Assembly: GCA_914767715.1 (NCBI GenBank)
Contig: OU612074.1
Coordinates: 4,231,501 to 4,295,500 of the forward strand
Source: Membranipora membranacea
Lineage: Eukaryota; Bryozoa; Gymnolaemata; Cheilostomatida; Membraniporidae
Length of the DNA: 64,000 nucleotides
Reading direction: 5' to 3'
The stretch's first letter is position 1. Every line of letters begins with the position of its first letter. Below are positions 51,259-63,279 of this stretch, piece by piece. A program made the position numbers and the translations under genes. The notes below the pieces were generated by a model. The model had not been told where the DNA came from. It searched no databases and saw only the letters and a list, made by a program, of their open reading frames with translations.

Positions 51259-54200
51259 AAGATAAAGGAATCTTGGACGATCAGAGTAACACAAAAAGGA
51301 AGCAGGGTGATCATATCTTATGTCCTGTTAATCTAGAAAATAAGAGAACCGAGAAATATCCAACCACAGTGCCTGAGATTGACATCAGTGTTGTACCAGA
51401 AGTCATGTCAGCTTACAACCCTAATATACGGCAGGTAGGAATTTGTGTTGTAATTTAAAGCTTTCTATGCGTATAATAACGTTGGTACAGGTGATGGCCA
51501 GCACCATAACTACTTGTGTGTCTGAGGGTCCTAGATTTGACATCTGGGGTTTGTTGTGCCACAATATGCTCAAACCTTCCCAAAAACAGAGAGAAATCAA
51601 CATAACCAATTATACTGTTTTTTTTTATCATTGAAAAGCTAGGATTACCAGCATCACAAAAACTTACTTTTGAATACCTCAGGTGACATGACACAATATC
51701 ACAGCTGACATGAATATGCAATCATATTTTCATGTGTCTGAAATGTTGGTATCATAATTGTTCAGCCTTGTTACCGCCTTCTTGCGCTAAAATGCATTAC
51801 TATAATTGCATTTCTTGAGAAACTATGGTAGTCTTTGAAGTCTTTTTACTGATGATAGCATATGATAGTTAACAGCTTTGTTTAGTCCGTTCAGGAGACC
51901 AGTGATGATAAATCCATCTATTCTATGAGATTCTTGTCAGTTTTGAGTGAAGTAGATGGACTCCATATTAACAACTTTGATGGCATTCCTCATTCTCAGT
52001 GTAATTTGTACACATAATGCATCTTTTGTCATACTTGATTTCACCAGCAACGTGCCATGTCACAGCCTAGAGGAATACCCACCAATAATCAACGGGGACA
52101 CAATATACACGGTATGAGCGGAACTTCGCCTCAAACACAGCCAATGCACTTTTCCCCTCAACATCCACAGTATATGATAGCTAATATGCCGGGACAAGCT
52201 ATGGTATGTTTTATTGGAACTTATCATCAATTTCTACGTCAAAGTGTGTGAGTTTAATCGGCTGACAAGCTTTACCAAAATCTGTGTCATGCCGGTTAGA
52301 ATCGGCTCGGAAACTTCAGTGCGATGAAATTTGGATTCAAATTGGGTTGTGCCGTTTGAAAGCTTCCAAGAAATTGTTACAAAGGGTGCAGATCTAACCT
52401 TCTGGTCTGGTATTTATTTCGATCAGAATTCAGATGTCCTTGTTACATATTGTCAGGCTGGTAAGGTGGGCTTTTGGTTTTACGCCGTTAGTCAATACTG
52501 ATTTTCTCAAGTTCCTAGCAGGGGTAATATCTCAAAATACTATGTAATAATAAGCTTTAAATTCTATGATCAATTAGTACTATTCAACTGTAGTTACTCA
52601 AGACAGATTAACTGAGGGAATTCCCTCCTAAATACTACAAAGAAATCTCACTGGGAAACCCTATTGTAGTTTCCTTGTTATGACTGTACTTGTGTAATGT
52701 GTACAAGAATGCGATAAATTATGTATGACCTGTCTATGTTTATTTGTCTACACACTATGCTAATAAACCAAATTGATATCTCAAGTAAGCTATTATGTCA
52801 ATAATCAAGTGCTTCGCTCAACAATAGGCAACTCAAAAATAGACCTCGTTCTACCGTTCACAGTTCTGGACAGAAAAGGCTACTTGGTAGAACTAAGACT
52901 ATCCTCACCCTGACTCGCGGGAAATGTTACTTCAATGATCTTGTATGAAATTATAATCAAAAGTTAACAGTAAAGATTAGCTTTACTATTACCTGACATA
53001 CAACTGGATAGTTTTCTATGGTAACAAAATTAAATTTCAGCCTTATAAATAACTAATTTCAAATACATCAAAGGATGACTTTAATTCAAGCTCTACAACA
53101 GTTACTAAGCTATGTTAATTGAAACTATTTGACCCAAGCGAAGCAGTCTCAATTGCCAAAACAAACTGCTTTACGCCCCATTTTTGGTATGCCAATATAT
53201 ACCCTGAAGTGCCACCTGCCCGGCTAGTAAATATTAGCCTCTTGCAAATTTTGAATTAATTAAAAACAAAAATCAAATGACACTTTAACTTCATAAAAAT
53301 TGAGGTACAAATAAACTTCCAAAGTCTCAAAAATAATTACCTTATAAATAATAATACGGTACTTACTATATTCCAGTGAAGTCTGTCTAAGTTAAACTTG
53401 TACTCCTCAAGTCTATATTTCTTCTTTGAGAACGCCTCTGTCACTGTGTCGTCAAACTTGTACTCCTTATGTCTCTATTTCTCCTTTGTGAACGCCTCTG
53501 TCACTGTGTCTTAAAACTTTTATTCTTTAAGTCTGTATTTCTCCTTTGTGAACGCCTCTGTCACTGTGTCTTCAAACTTGTACTCCTTAAGTCTGTATCT
53601 CTTCTTTGTGAACGCCTCTGTCACTGTGTCTTAAAACTTTTATTCTTTAAGTCTGTATTTCTCCTTTGTGAACACCTCTGTCACTGTGTCTTCAAACTTG
53701 TACTCCTCAAGTCTCTATTTCTCCTTTGTGAACGCCTCTGTCACTGTGTCTTAAAACTTTTATTCTTTAAGTCTGTATTTCTCCTTTGTGAACGCCTCTG
53801 TCACTGTGTCTTCAAACTTGTACTCCTTAAGTCTGTATCTCTTCTTTGTGAACGCCTCTGTCACTGTGTCTTAAAACTTTTATTCTTTAAGTCTGTATTT
53901 CTCCTTTGTGAACACCTCTGTCACTGTGTCTTCAAACTTGTACTCCTCAAGTCTCTATTTCTCCTTTGTGAACACCTCTGTCACTGTGTCTTCAAACTTG
54001 TACTCCTCAAGTCTCTATTTCTCCTTTGTGAACGCCTCTGTCACTGTGTCTTCAAACTTGTACTCCTCAAGTCTCTATTTCTCCTTTGTGAACACCTCTG
54101 TCACTGTGTCTTCAAACTTGTACTCCTCAAGTCTCTATTTCTCCTTTGTGAACGCCTCTGTCACTGTGTCTTCAAACTTGTACTCCTTAAGTCTGTATCT

Positions 54201-57200
54201 CTCCTTTGTGAACGCCTCTGTCACTGTGTCTTCAAACTTGTACTCCTCAAGACTGTATCTCTTCTTTGTGAACGCCTCTGTCACTGTGTCTTCAAACTTG
54301 TACTCCTTAAGTCTGTATATCTCCTTTGTGAACGCCTCTGTCACTGTGTCTTCAAACTTGTACTCCTTAAGTCTGTATCTCTTCTTTGTGAACGCCTCTG
54401 TCACTGTGTCTTCAAACTTGTACTCCTCAAGACTGTATCTCTTCTTTGTGAACGCCTCTGTCACTGTGTCTTCAAACTTGTACTCCTTAAGTCTGTATAT
54501 CTCCTTTGTGAACGCCTCTGTCACTGTGTCTTCAAACTTGTACTCCTTAAGTCTCTATTTCTCCTTTGTGAACGCCTCTGTCACTGTGTCTTCAAACTTG
54601 TACTCCTTAGGTCTCTATTTCTCCTTTGTGAACACCTCTGTCACTGTGTCTTCAAACTTGTACTCCTTAAGTCTCTATTTCTCCTTTGTGAACACCTCTG
54701 TCACTGTGTCTTCAAACTTGTACTCCTCAAGTCTCTATTTCTCCTTTGTGAACGCCTCTGTCACTGTGTCTTCAAACTTGTACTCCTCAAGACTGTATCT
54801 CTTCTTTGTGAACGCCTCTGTCACTGTGTCTTCAAACTTGTACTCCTTAAGTCTCTATTTCTCCTTTGTGAACACCTCTGTCACTGTGTCTTCAAACTTG
54901 TACTCCTCAAGACTGTATATCTCCTTTGTGAATGCCTCTGTAACTGTGTCTTCAAACTTGTACTCCTTAAGTCTCTATTTCTCCTTTGTGAACGCCTCTG
55001 TCACTGTGTCTTCAAACTTGTACTCCTCAAGACTGTATATCTCCTTTGTGAATGCCTCTGTAACTGTGTCTTCAAACTTGTACTCCTTAAGTCTCTATTT
55101 CTTCTTTGTGAACACCTCTGTCACTGTGTCTTCAAACTTGTACTCCTCAAGACTGTATATCTCCTTTGTGAATGCCTCTGTAACTGTGTCTTCAAACTTG
55201 TACTCCTTAAGTCTGTATCTCTTCTTTGTGAACGCCTCTGTCACTGTGTCTTCAAACTTGTACTCCTCAAGTCTCTATTTCTCCTTTGTGAACACCTCTG
55301 TCACTGTGTCTTCAAACTTGTACTCCTCAAGTCTTTATTTCTCCTTTGTGAACGCCTCTGTCACTGTGTCTTCAAACTTGTACTCCTTAAGTCTGTATTT
55401 CTCCTTTGTGAACGCCTCTGTCACTGTGTCTTCAAACTTGTACTCCTCAAGACTGTATCTCTTCTTTGTGAACGCCTCTGTCACTGTGTCTTCAAACTTG
55501 TACTCCTTAAGTCTGTATCTCTTCTTTGTGAACGCCTCTGTCACTGTGTCTTCAAACTTGTACTCCTCAAGACTGTATATCTCCTTTGTGAATGCCTCTG
55601 TAACTGTGTCTTCAAACTTGTACTCCTTAAGTCTCTATTTCTCTTTTGTGAACGCCTCTGTCACCGTCTTGACTCGTTGGTAAATTCCTACTGAATACTA
55701 GCCAGCGAAGATAAAGATACCTATGATACACTTTGACAAACCCTTGCTGTCAAAGTTGTATGTTACTCTCTGGCAAACCCTTGCTGCCAAAGTTTATGAT
55801 ACTACGCCTTATTAAACCCTCGCTACCAAAGTCTAAAAATGATACTCTTTGACAAACCCTTGCTGTCAGAGTTCTATGTTACCAATCTTACTACGGTGGG
55901 TCCTGCCTTATATAGGATGTAAGGATTGCTGGGTTGGCATGGTGCAATAATGCTGAGGTAGCGCACCAAAATTGCCATTTGCTGACAAGTAGAACATTTG
56001 TTAGGGTTGGTACGTTACAATGATGCTGAGGTGGCGCACCAAAATTACTGACTGCTGACAAGTAGAACATTTGCTAGGGTTGCACTTCGTAATAGTGTTG
56101 ACTGTTTGCTGACCATACATGAGTCATAAACCCAAGACTAATTATAAAACATATGATAAATATTGGTTAGTACATGGCATTGTAACATGTCATTTATGTA
56201 ATAATAAATAATTATTAAACATGAAAATTATCTTAATTCTGTTCTGAAGTTTCCAGTATGTATAGGTTATGTTAATCATAAAATTAATAATAATTCTACT
56301 GCCATCAGTTTTTTTATGCTGCTTTCCATGACCAGATAAATAGTTAAACCGAAACCAATAATAAATTAATAACCACAGCCTAAATTTTTACTGCTAATTG
56401 TGGTAATGTAAATAATGAGATATAACAATTGTACATGACTAGTGCAGTGGCTAATAAAAAGGGGGAGGGGGAGAATAGCATTGAATAAAATGTCACTGTT
56501 GCAATAAACATTATTGAACATTGTTTTTGTTGAGGCAGTTGTGTCTCCATTATTTGCTCCATAAATTTACATACTAACTAATTATCGTCATAATTATATT
56601 TTTGTTTCATAAAAATTTGAGGCAGGCAGGGTGGCGTAGTGGTTAGGATTCGAGCTTCTCAATCTGAGAGTTGCAGGTTTGAGTCCCGGTCGCTACCCAT
56701 TCTGCTGAAGGAGGTGAGCTCTCCGATCAATGGCCTAGCTTGCCCACCCTTACATTGTACAAGGGTGCGCTAATTAGATGAGTCATATTATGTATCGTGT
56801 ATCATGTGTCATGTGTCATGTGTCATGTGTCATGTGTCATGTGTCATGTGTCATGTGTCATGTGTCATGTGTCATGTGTCATGTGTCATGTGTCATGTGT
56901 CATGTGTCACGTGTCACGTGTCACGTGTCACGTATCACGTATCACGTATAACGTATCATCAATCTTATGTATCACGTATCACGTCTCACGTATCACGTAT
57001 CACATATCACACTTGGGGGCCAACCAAACCCCAGTAGTTGATGGACTTTAGTGGGTTTTCAACCCACGACCTCCGATATCCTTCCATGGTAAAGGAATGG
57101 CGCTCTAACCAATTGAGCCACCTCCTACTCCCTCGTCATTATCACATGTGATGAATTACACTTTGAAATTAGTTCTGGGTACCAATGACTTTACGACAGG

Positions 57201-60200
57201 GGAATTTCATATAATAGTATCAACAGTCGATGACTCCGCAATTATACATTCCACCATTACACACATAAAAAAACTACATCGCATGTATGTAGATTTGAAA
57301 CATGGGTTTAACCTGGAGTTATGCTTTCACAGTTCTATCATGCGAGTGTCAAAGATGGGATTATAATTGCAAGGACCTGCAAAGTCAGCAAACCATTGTC
57401 ATTTATATGTATGTACAGGTAATGTGGAATAGGAATATGGAATATGCTCATGATCTAAAATTGATAGCTAAAGATGATTGCGCAATTTATGAACAGGTAT
57501 AAAAAGGAAGGTGGTATGGTGCAGCACATGTGTGATATACTAAATACAAAGAATGATGAGACTCAGATACTATCAAGGTCCATAAATCTCCTATAGCCTA
57601 TGACTACATGTAATAATTCATATTATAATGTATGTAAATAATAACATTCAGACGACGGGACGTTGCCGCAGCGGACAGGCGTAACATCTTAATTATGGAT
57701 GGCTATTGCTGCACTTCTAGCTCTATCAACATTAGGGTTGGAACGACCTCTTGAGGTTGGAGTTGAATTTCAGATATTTGACGTCGGATTCAACCACAAA
57801 CCGGATCGGATATGTGTTATGTCTGATCCGAGATGATACGTTTTTAATCAACACTTACTTAGCATCATTTATCCCACTAAAAATGACAAGGAAGGAAGTA
57901 TGATAGTCATTAATTTGTGGTTCTGATTAGATAATGGAGTTTGGCTGAAAGCACTCGGTGATCGGTAGGCAATCAATACCTATCTTATTTTCATAGCTAG
58001 TTATATTGTTGCCGATTAAGTTTGATGGATGTGTTTTTCTGCTGAAATTGAGAGAAGCATCTTTACTCAGATCGTTGTGAATAGGGACATAATTTTTCTA
58101 CAAATATGTTCCCTGTAACAAACTATCTAGTTTAATGTACAAGGTTATCCTCTTCTTCAAAGTAGGAGGACAATTCCTATCCTAATCACAGCAGAGAGTT
58201 TGGGACATATGAGCAGGGAGTTTGTTCAAACTCAATGATTACAAACATTGGGGTTTGAGTGATCCTGCCAAATTGAGTCAAGAGATATTTGTACTCATTA
58301 AATGATACTTTCAAATATACTATTTGCGTGATCATTGCACCGTGGCTGTTTGAGTGATAAGTTGGTCCTTGTAAAGTATTATATCCAAGCAGATACATAC
58401 GCATTTAAATTGGGGTAATGGTTCAGGGAAAAGATTGTTGACGCTGTTTATCCATGTATTCAATGACCTTAACTGTATATTATGGTCCAAAGGTACAGCT
58501 GCTTGGACTTAGCGTTTGTACGCGTTATCCGGATCCGATCCGAGGTTGAATCCAACGACCGATTCGATATCCGATCCGAGGTTGCCTAACCCTGATCCGT
58601 TCCACCCCTAATCAACATTACAACGAAGACAAAAACGCATATATCACAACCCTGGCAACTACTGATGGCCAACTGTGTCCCAACAGCGCCAGCAGTTTTG
58701 CAACCGTTGGGCGTGTTGACCAGACACACCGCTACATCACATGACTCTGGAATCCAACAGCATGCTATAAAGAGCATCTGTTGCCCAACCAATTCAAGCG
58801 CTACAAAACAATCGACTGCCAAACAAAAAATCTTCAGGCAAATCAAGCTAAAACAATAAACCAGCTAAATGTAGACATCGGCCTATGTCCAATTAACCCT
58901 TCACCTCAGCTGGCCCGCATTGACCGGCGACTGACTTGCATGCATGGCTGGAACATCTGGCCCAACCAACGCGGAATCCTCACAGGTGTTTGCCTCACCT
59001 TTCCATTTGTCCCAGTATTAATTTCTAAGCAATACACCATGGTCAAGTGATATAAATTTCCACATGTTCAAGGACTACTCTTTGGCAGCTTCAAAAAAAT
59101 CAATTCTATATGCCGTGAAAAAGATGGCATTACTTAATTTATTTTCCTAAAAGCTGCCAATATTAATGTTCACTCACAATTGAGTGATGATGATATTTTT
59201 TGATGGTGATGGCTAATTGATGGCACTATGGTTGGTTATCCCTAAAATGTCTTTTACCTATCAACATTCATCAATTTGCAGTGGTGCCCAATCCATGTTT
59301 ATTTCCAAGTTAGATGACGTAATTTACATTGGCAATAGCTTGTTCGAATTTACAGTAGACAATTAATCCCTTAATTACAAAATTTTCAGAATGAGTCAGA
59401 CAGCCAGAATGGTTTCATTTGTGATAATCCAAATAAATCTGAATGATAAACATGACTGAGCTAAAAACAATGCAAACAGATATTACCTTGAGAATTCCAT
59501 GAAATTAAGAATTAAGCCTCATTTAATTTCGGCAATAGAATGTCAATACACAGTGTTGAGATTAGTGTCTCTCATGGAAGAAACTTTGTTATTACACAAT
59601 TGGAGCAGGGCTTATGTTTGATAATATCTACATATTGCCATGCCGGAAGCAATAAATTTCCGTTTTCTCGCCGAGCGCAATAAACCGAACTTAAATTGGG
59701 TATACACAAATTGGAATAAAAAAATTGGAATACAAAAAATGCTCTGCGAGTCATTAAGGGAATTGGACCAGGGGGTCACATTTCCAGTCATTTTGAAAAA
59801 ATTTAAAATCAACCCATTGCAAATGCTTTTTGAATACAGAACTTTAAAACTTTTATTAAAATCATATTCAATTCAAGATATTTTAAATATGAAAACAAAC
59901 CATGAGTACAACACTAGATCCAACAAACAAAATTATTAAGACAAGCAACAAGCGAGGAGAGAGGTCCTCGTTGAGCAATGGCATAGCCTTGTTCAACAAT
60001 TACCTTTCGGGAGTTTGGACGGGGCCAGGATGCGATCTCACAGTTGGGCTGGCGGGGCGTCTCTGGTCGTGCAGTGGATAGCGGGTACGGTGGGCATGTT
60101 TTGCCTGGGCTTTTCATGATGTTCGTGTGGTGTTCTTGTAATTAGTTGGAGGGTTGGCCGCCACTCTGGTCGCAGACTATCTGGCTGACCAATGCTTTTA

Positions 60201-63200
60201 TTTAATTTATTTGAACATTTAATCGCTTAATTTACAATGTTTCTTTATCGCAAAATACAGAAAAAAAAATGTCCTCAATATCTAGTGAAAATTGCCTCAA
60301 TCAATATTGAATTAGGCCGGTATTGCTTTGTACAATCTGTCTGACAATTTTTGTGGTTTTCCCTTGTACCAACCATGATACAGCATACCTAGCTTACTTG
60401 GTGTTGACAATTACCCACACATTTTTCTAAGGTACATGTCCATGACTTACAGATCAATGGTGATCATTTCTGGTCCCTGATAAGAGAGCAAACAGTAATA
60501 CAATATTTTGAGCTTACCGCAGCTACTCTAAAATGAAGTTAAGAGCAGGTGACCTTCAGAAACTTAATTATTTTAATTTCGTAGTGATAACGACCGATAA
60601 AGAATTTTTTGGCTCTATTCCCTGTAGGTAAATGGATATTAGTTCAATCAAGTTCGTTGTAATATGCCTGCATTTATGAGTTTTTGGTGCCAGTCATTAT
60701 ACGCAAAGGGCAGCTCCAAGTGCACGCATACCAGAGCAAATCCAATATATTTGTTTATAAAAATACAGCACAGTTGTTCTGTCGCATATTCGACCCACTT
60801 GGGGCCGAATACCCGAGCAGAACAGACACCACTATTTCATTCATTTTGCTCATGTTTATTTTGTATGGAGTTAAGTTCCTCCTGTTGAGGAAGAAGGCAA
60901 CTCCATACAAAAAGTGTTTTGTTTACCTAATCAAATTTATCCACAACATTGTTCTTTAGAATTTTGTTACAAGCAGATATTAATTCAATTTACTAATGAC
61001 TAATAGTTGAGATGCCTTTCGACATTAAAATAAGGCTTTATTTTGATTAAATGGTGGAAATAAGTTTAAACAGTCATTGTAAAAAATAATCCATGCTCTA
61101 TCATACCGTCAAAGTTTCCTGTGTAAAAGGTCAGAATAGGTCAACTCCAAAACAGTAATTCGTAGTACGCTCCAAAATAGTAATACGCTCCAAAATAATA
61201 GTAATACCAAAATATTGCAGAGTAATATGCTGCTGAGGGCTCTCCAAAAGAACTGCCCTGCCTTGATGTTCATCACGGAGGGTGAGCATGGCCAAAAAAC
61301 CGGAGGTTGCATTTGCCCATCCTCTTGACAAAAGCAGAGATTTGATTTAGGTTTTTTGTCCGATAAAAAGGTTTTAATTATATGAATCATTTAAATGCTT
61401 GCGTTTGAACCCTCCAAAAAGACGGAGATTGGACTTTAATTTATGTCTGATAAAAAGGTTTTAATTATATATATTATTTAAATGCTTGCGTTTGAACCCT
61501 CCAAAAAGACGGAGATTGGATATAAATTCTTTGTCTGATAAAAAGCTTTTAATCATACACATTATTTAAATACTTGCGATAAAAAGGTTTAATTATACAC
61601 ATTATTTTAAAGTGGTTGACGCCGTCTGGTATCACCTGCTCCCATCCTCATGGCTCCATTCTCTTTATCTGAAGTCTCCTGAGCTGTGAGAACTTGAGAT
61701 CTCACAGTTCAATAAGAAAAAAACGATGTTGATCTCCCACAAAACAAGTCTTATTCCTCATAATTACCTAATAGAAATATATTTCATACCATGATGCATC
61801 CTTGGTAACTAATACCTGAAGATCATCATTTGAAAATTTATAAGGATGGACTTATTATGATATGTTCTTTTTGTGTTTACAGTATCATCCTCAACAACAG
61901 ATAGCACAGCTCTCACAGTACCCAGGGCAGCCTGGATATTATCTACTTCCTGCTGGTGGCCAACCACAACCCCAAGGTTTGATGTCCTTTAAATTGATTT
62001 GTTGTGACTTACTAAGATATTTCCAACCATCACTTTCCTAAATAAATTGAAGAACAACGATGAGATGTGAATGGAGATCTACTCTCTCAATTCAATACAA
62101 TTTATCCGATTGAATAAAAGAGAGTAATATTAGTTTGCTCATTGAAAAATCTCTGATTCACTATGGAGTTATATGAGGGCGCACCAAACTGCTGCAAGTG
62201 CAGTGTTGTAGCGTTCAATTCGACCACTTTGTTTCAGATGAGCGAATGTTACTATATAACAGTTTTTGTTTTGGCAAACATATCATATCATATCATATCA
62301 CAGGTCAAGGAGAAAAGGATTGGATAAAATGTATAGATCAATGGAGAAGGGGAGTCTTCATCCTTCAAATTGTATTCTTTCAGGTATGCAGTATGCAGCT
62401 TATGCTGCTGCGGCACAACAACAGTTGCAGCAGCAGCAGCAACCACAAGGAATCCCCATGCAAGCACCGATGCCTCAACAGCAAATGCAACCACGACAAC
62501 AAGTAGCACTAGTTAACCCTCCGAATAGTGCAGCCTCAGATTCTACTAGTAATACAAGCACGCCACCAAGCACAGATAGACAAATATCCAATGCACAGGC
62601 TCAACCCACTGCCCCCACTGAGGCAGATAAAACTGTAAGATAACCAGTATGTTGTTCCGTTTTTTTCTTAGATTGTATACTTAGAAGTGCCACATCCTTG
62701 CATACATAAGACAAACTGAACGAGTAATCCTTCATCGCTGTGATGCCATTGATCGAGGGGAGATCTGATTCTTAATGTAATTTGTGCTCATTCGCCCCAG
62801 AGGTTAAATTAAAAGGCTAACTTATGGAAATTTCATATTCATGTTCATATTGATTTTATTTTTTATTTTATCATCATTATTTGGAATTGGTCCTTTTAAA
62901 GGTGCCTGCTGCTGAAAAGTATGTATCTGCCACTGATAAAGCTTCCTCCCCAGAACCACCACCTAGTGAGAAGCCACAGAATAAAAACAAAAAAACCTCT
63001 TCTACACAAAAAGAGAGATCACCTAAAACTAAAATTGCACCAAAAACTGCTGTTGTTGAAACTCAAACACCCATCTCAAAAATTGGTAAAACAAACAACC
63101 TGGTATGGGAAAAGTCCCCAACGACAAGTAAACCTGATAGAGAGAGTGTAAACCAGGAGCCATCAGCTAAACTAGAGCAAACTAAACCTGTCTCAGATAG

Positions 63201-63279
63201 TAATCCAACTGCCAAGGAAAGTCACAAGGAGGTAGAGAGAGTCCGCAAGGCTACAACCGAATCAGCAGTAGCTACAAAG
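51259..63279 (+). CDS. eIF4G: eIF4G-type gene, copy 2: N-terminal exons (3' part outside window)
   Basis: Five exons: 51259-51434 (acceptor uncertain, 51245-51259), 52048-52203, 61883-61976, 62384-62634, 62902-63279. Phases agree at every junction. Protein content: VPEIDISVVPEVMSAYNPNI; then [15 protein letters not shown] and [14 protein letters not shown]; then YHPQQQIAQLSQYPGQPGYY; then a Gln/Ala-rich stretch (YAAYAAAAQQQL); then a Lys/Ser/Pro/Glu-rich segment with ERSPKTKIAPK. This is the low-complexity N-terminus of an eIF4G, identified by the exon shared with copy 1. Further exons (4E-binding, MIF4G) should lie right of the window. No initiator exon found. Confidence 0.72.
52048..52203 (+). 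CDS. eIF4G: eIF4G copy 2: exon shared with copy 1
   Basis: Acceptor ttcaccag, then QRAMSQPRGIPTNNQRGHNI and on to NMPGQAM, donor GTATGT at 52204; 52 codons, phase 0 both ends. From PRGIPTN on, and into the intron, it matches 524-740. The upstream residues (QRAMSQ) do not match copy 1, so this looks like the source exon and copy 1 the recipient. Confidence 0.85.
52204..53390. other. Start of the copy 2 9.7-kb intron, nothing recognised beyond the duplicated end
   Basis: The first 80 bp match copy 1's intron; the rest is AT-rich without exon or transposon signals. Confidence 0.5.
53391..55672. repeat. 60-bp minisatellite, about 38 units
   Basis: Units of exactly 60 bp share the core GAACGCCTCTGTCACTGTGT plus a variable half (ACTTGTACTCCTTAAGTCTG with changes). 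Because 60 is a multiple of 3, frames stay open: two run 591-741 codons on the + strand, and the minus strand shows a 20-residue unit TEAFTKERYRLKEYKFEDTV interrupted in units that read CTCTATTT. Higher-order periods are visible: 240 bp (53521-53760 repeated to 54000), 180 bp (54181-54360 repeated to 54540) and 120 bp (54841-55200). Lies in the copy 2 intron. Confidence 0.97.
55715..55885. repeat. Degenerate ~50-bp tandem repeat
   Basis: Four variants of ACAAACCCTTGCTGTCAAAG separated by about 50 bp. Confidence 0.75.
55935..56085. repeat. ~77-bp tandem duplication
   Basis: Two units share ATGCTGAGGT(A/G)GCGCACCA and GCTGACAAGTAGAACATTTG. Confidence 0.8.
56629..56699 (+). repeat. tRNA-like module, head of a SINE
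   Basis: A 71-nt sequence with a 7-bp acceptor stem (GGGTGGC with GCTACCC, one G-U pair), A box TGGCGTAGTGG and B box GGTTTGAGTCC. The anticodon arm does not give a proper 7-nt loop with U33, so a decoding tRNA is unlikely. The following GCTGAAGGAGGTGAGCTCTC probably belongs to a SINE body. Confidence 0.6.
56791..57010. repeat. 7-bp microsatellite (CATGTGT)n to (CACGTAT)n
   Basis: About 30 heptamers that drift left to right from TGTCATG through TGTCACG to ATCACGT. Open frames here are repeat artefacts. Confidence 0.95.
57051..57126 (-). repeat. tRNA-like module on the minus strand
   Basis: Read on the minus strand: GGAGGTGGCTCAATTGGTTA with an A box (TGGCTCAATTGG), a Lys/Val-like CCTTTACC anticodon region, an extended variable part and a B box GGTTGAAAACC. 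The stems are imperfect, so a SINE head or pseudogene is likelier than a tRNA. Confidence 0.5.
57733..58610. mobile_element. hAT-type MITE, 878 bp
   Basis: Perfect 8-bp duplication ATCAACAT (57725-57732 and 58611-58618). Ends are TAGGGTTGGAACG at the left and the complement of TAGGGGTGGAACGGATC at the right, an imperfect terminal inverted repeat typical of hAT elements. Subterminal GATCCGA words occur in both arms. No transposase. Confidence 0.88.
58619..59050 (+). pseudogene. Unrecognised, broken open frame split by the MITE
   Basis: After the MITE's right duplication a frame reads KNAYITTLATTDGQLCPNSA and THRYIT, a TGA near 58739, then LWNPTACYKEHLLPNQFKRY, DIGLCPINPSPQLARIDRRL and a stop at 59048-59050. 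The composition suggests former protein, but no family is recognised. A second frame is open over part of it, so this is tentative. Confidence 0.3.
59640..59939 (+). pseudogene. Possible LINE-type C-terminal fragment
   Basis: A 99-codon frame ending EYNTRSNKQNY then stop. A 'YNTR' motif close to the end recurs at the C-terminus of many non-LTR retrotransposon polymerases, and the preceding LFEYRTLKLLLKSYSIQD is helix-like. No RT core is nearby, so this is weak. Confidence 0.25.
59940..61882. other. Copy 2 intron, repeats only
   Basis: No exon seen before the acceptor at 61881-61882. Contains the 87-bp tandem repeat at 61324-61610. Confidence 0.5.
61324..61610. repeat. ~87-bp tandem repeat, about 3.5 units
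   Basis: Units share GATAAAAAGGTTTTAATTAT, AATGCTTGCGTTTGAACCCT and CCAAAAAGACGGAGATTGGA; the last unit is shortened. Confidence 0.88.
61883..63279 (+). CDS. eIF4G: eIF4G copy 2: Gln-rich and Lys/Ser-rich N-terminal exons
   Basis: Exons 61883-61976 (phase 0 in, 1 out), 62384-62634 (1/0) and 62902-63279 (0/0), with donors GTTTGA, GTAAGA and GTTCGC; the first and last are weak. Contents: GQPGYYLLPAGGQPQPQ; QQQLQQQQQPQGIPMQAPMP and a Ser/Thr-rich run; and a charged segment with SKIGKTNNLVWEKSPTTS. Disordered N-termini like this in eIF4G contain the poly(A)-binding protein site, but no exact PABP motif can be claimed here. Confidence 0.7.

Noticed and set aside
53391-55672. CRISPR array
   Set aside because: Repeats are contiguous with no unique spacers, and the genome is eukaryotic.
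53469-55694. 741-codon + strand open frame as a real protein
   Set aside because: It is the 60-bp minisatellite read in a frame that cannot meet a stop because the unit is a multiple of three. The repeat KSVFLLCERLCHCVFKLVLL has no signal or flanking exon.
56629-56699. Functional tRNA gene
   Set aside because: Acceptor stem and A/B boxes fit, but the anticodon arm gives no proper 7-nt loop with U33.
56797-57051. Frames with repeated CHVSCVM
   Set aside because: Microsatellite artefact of the CATGTGT array.
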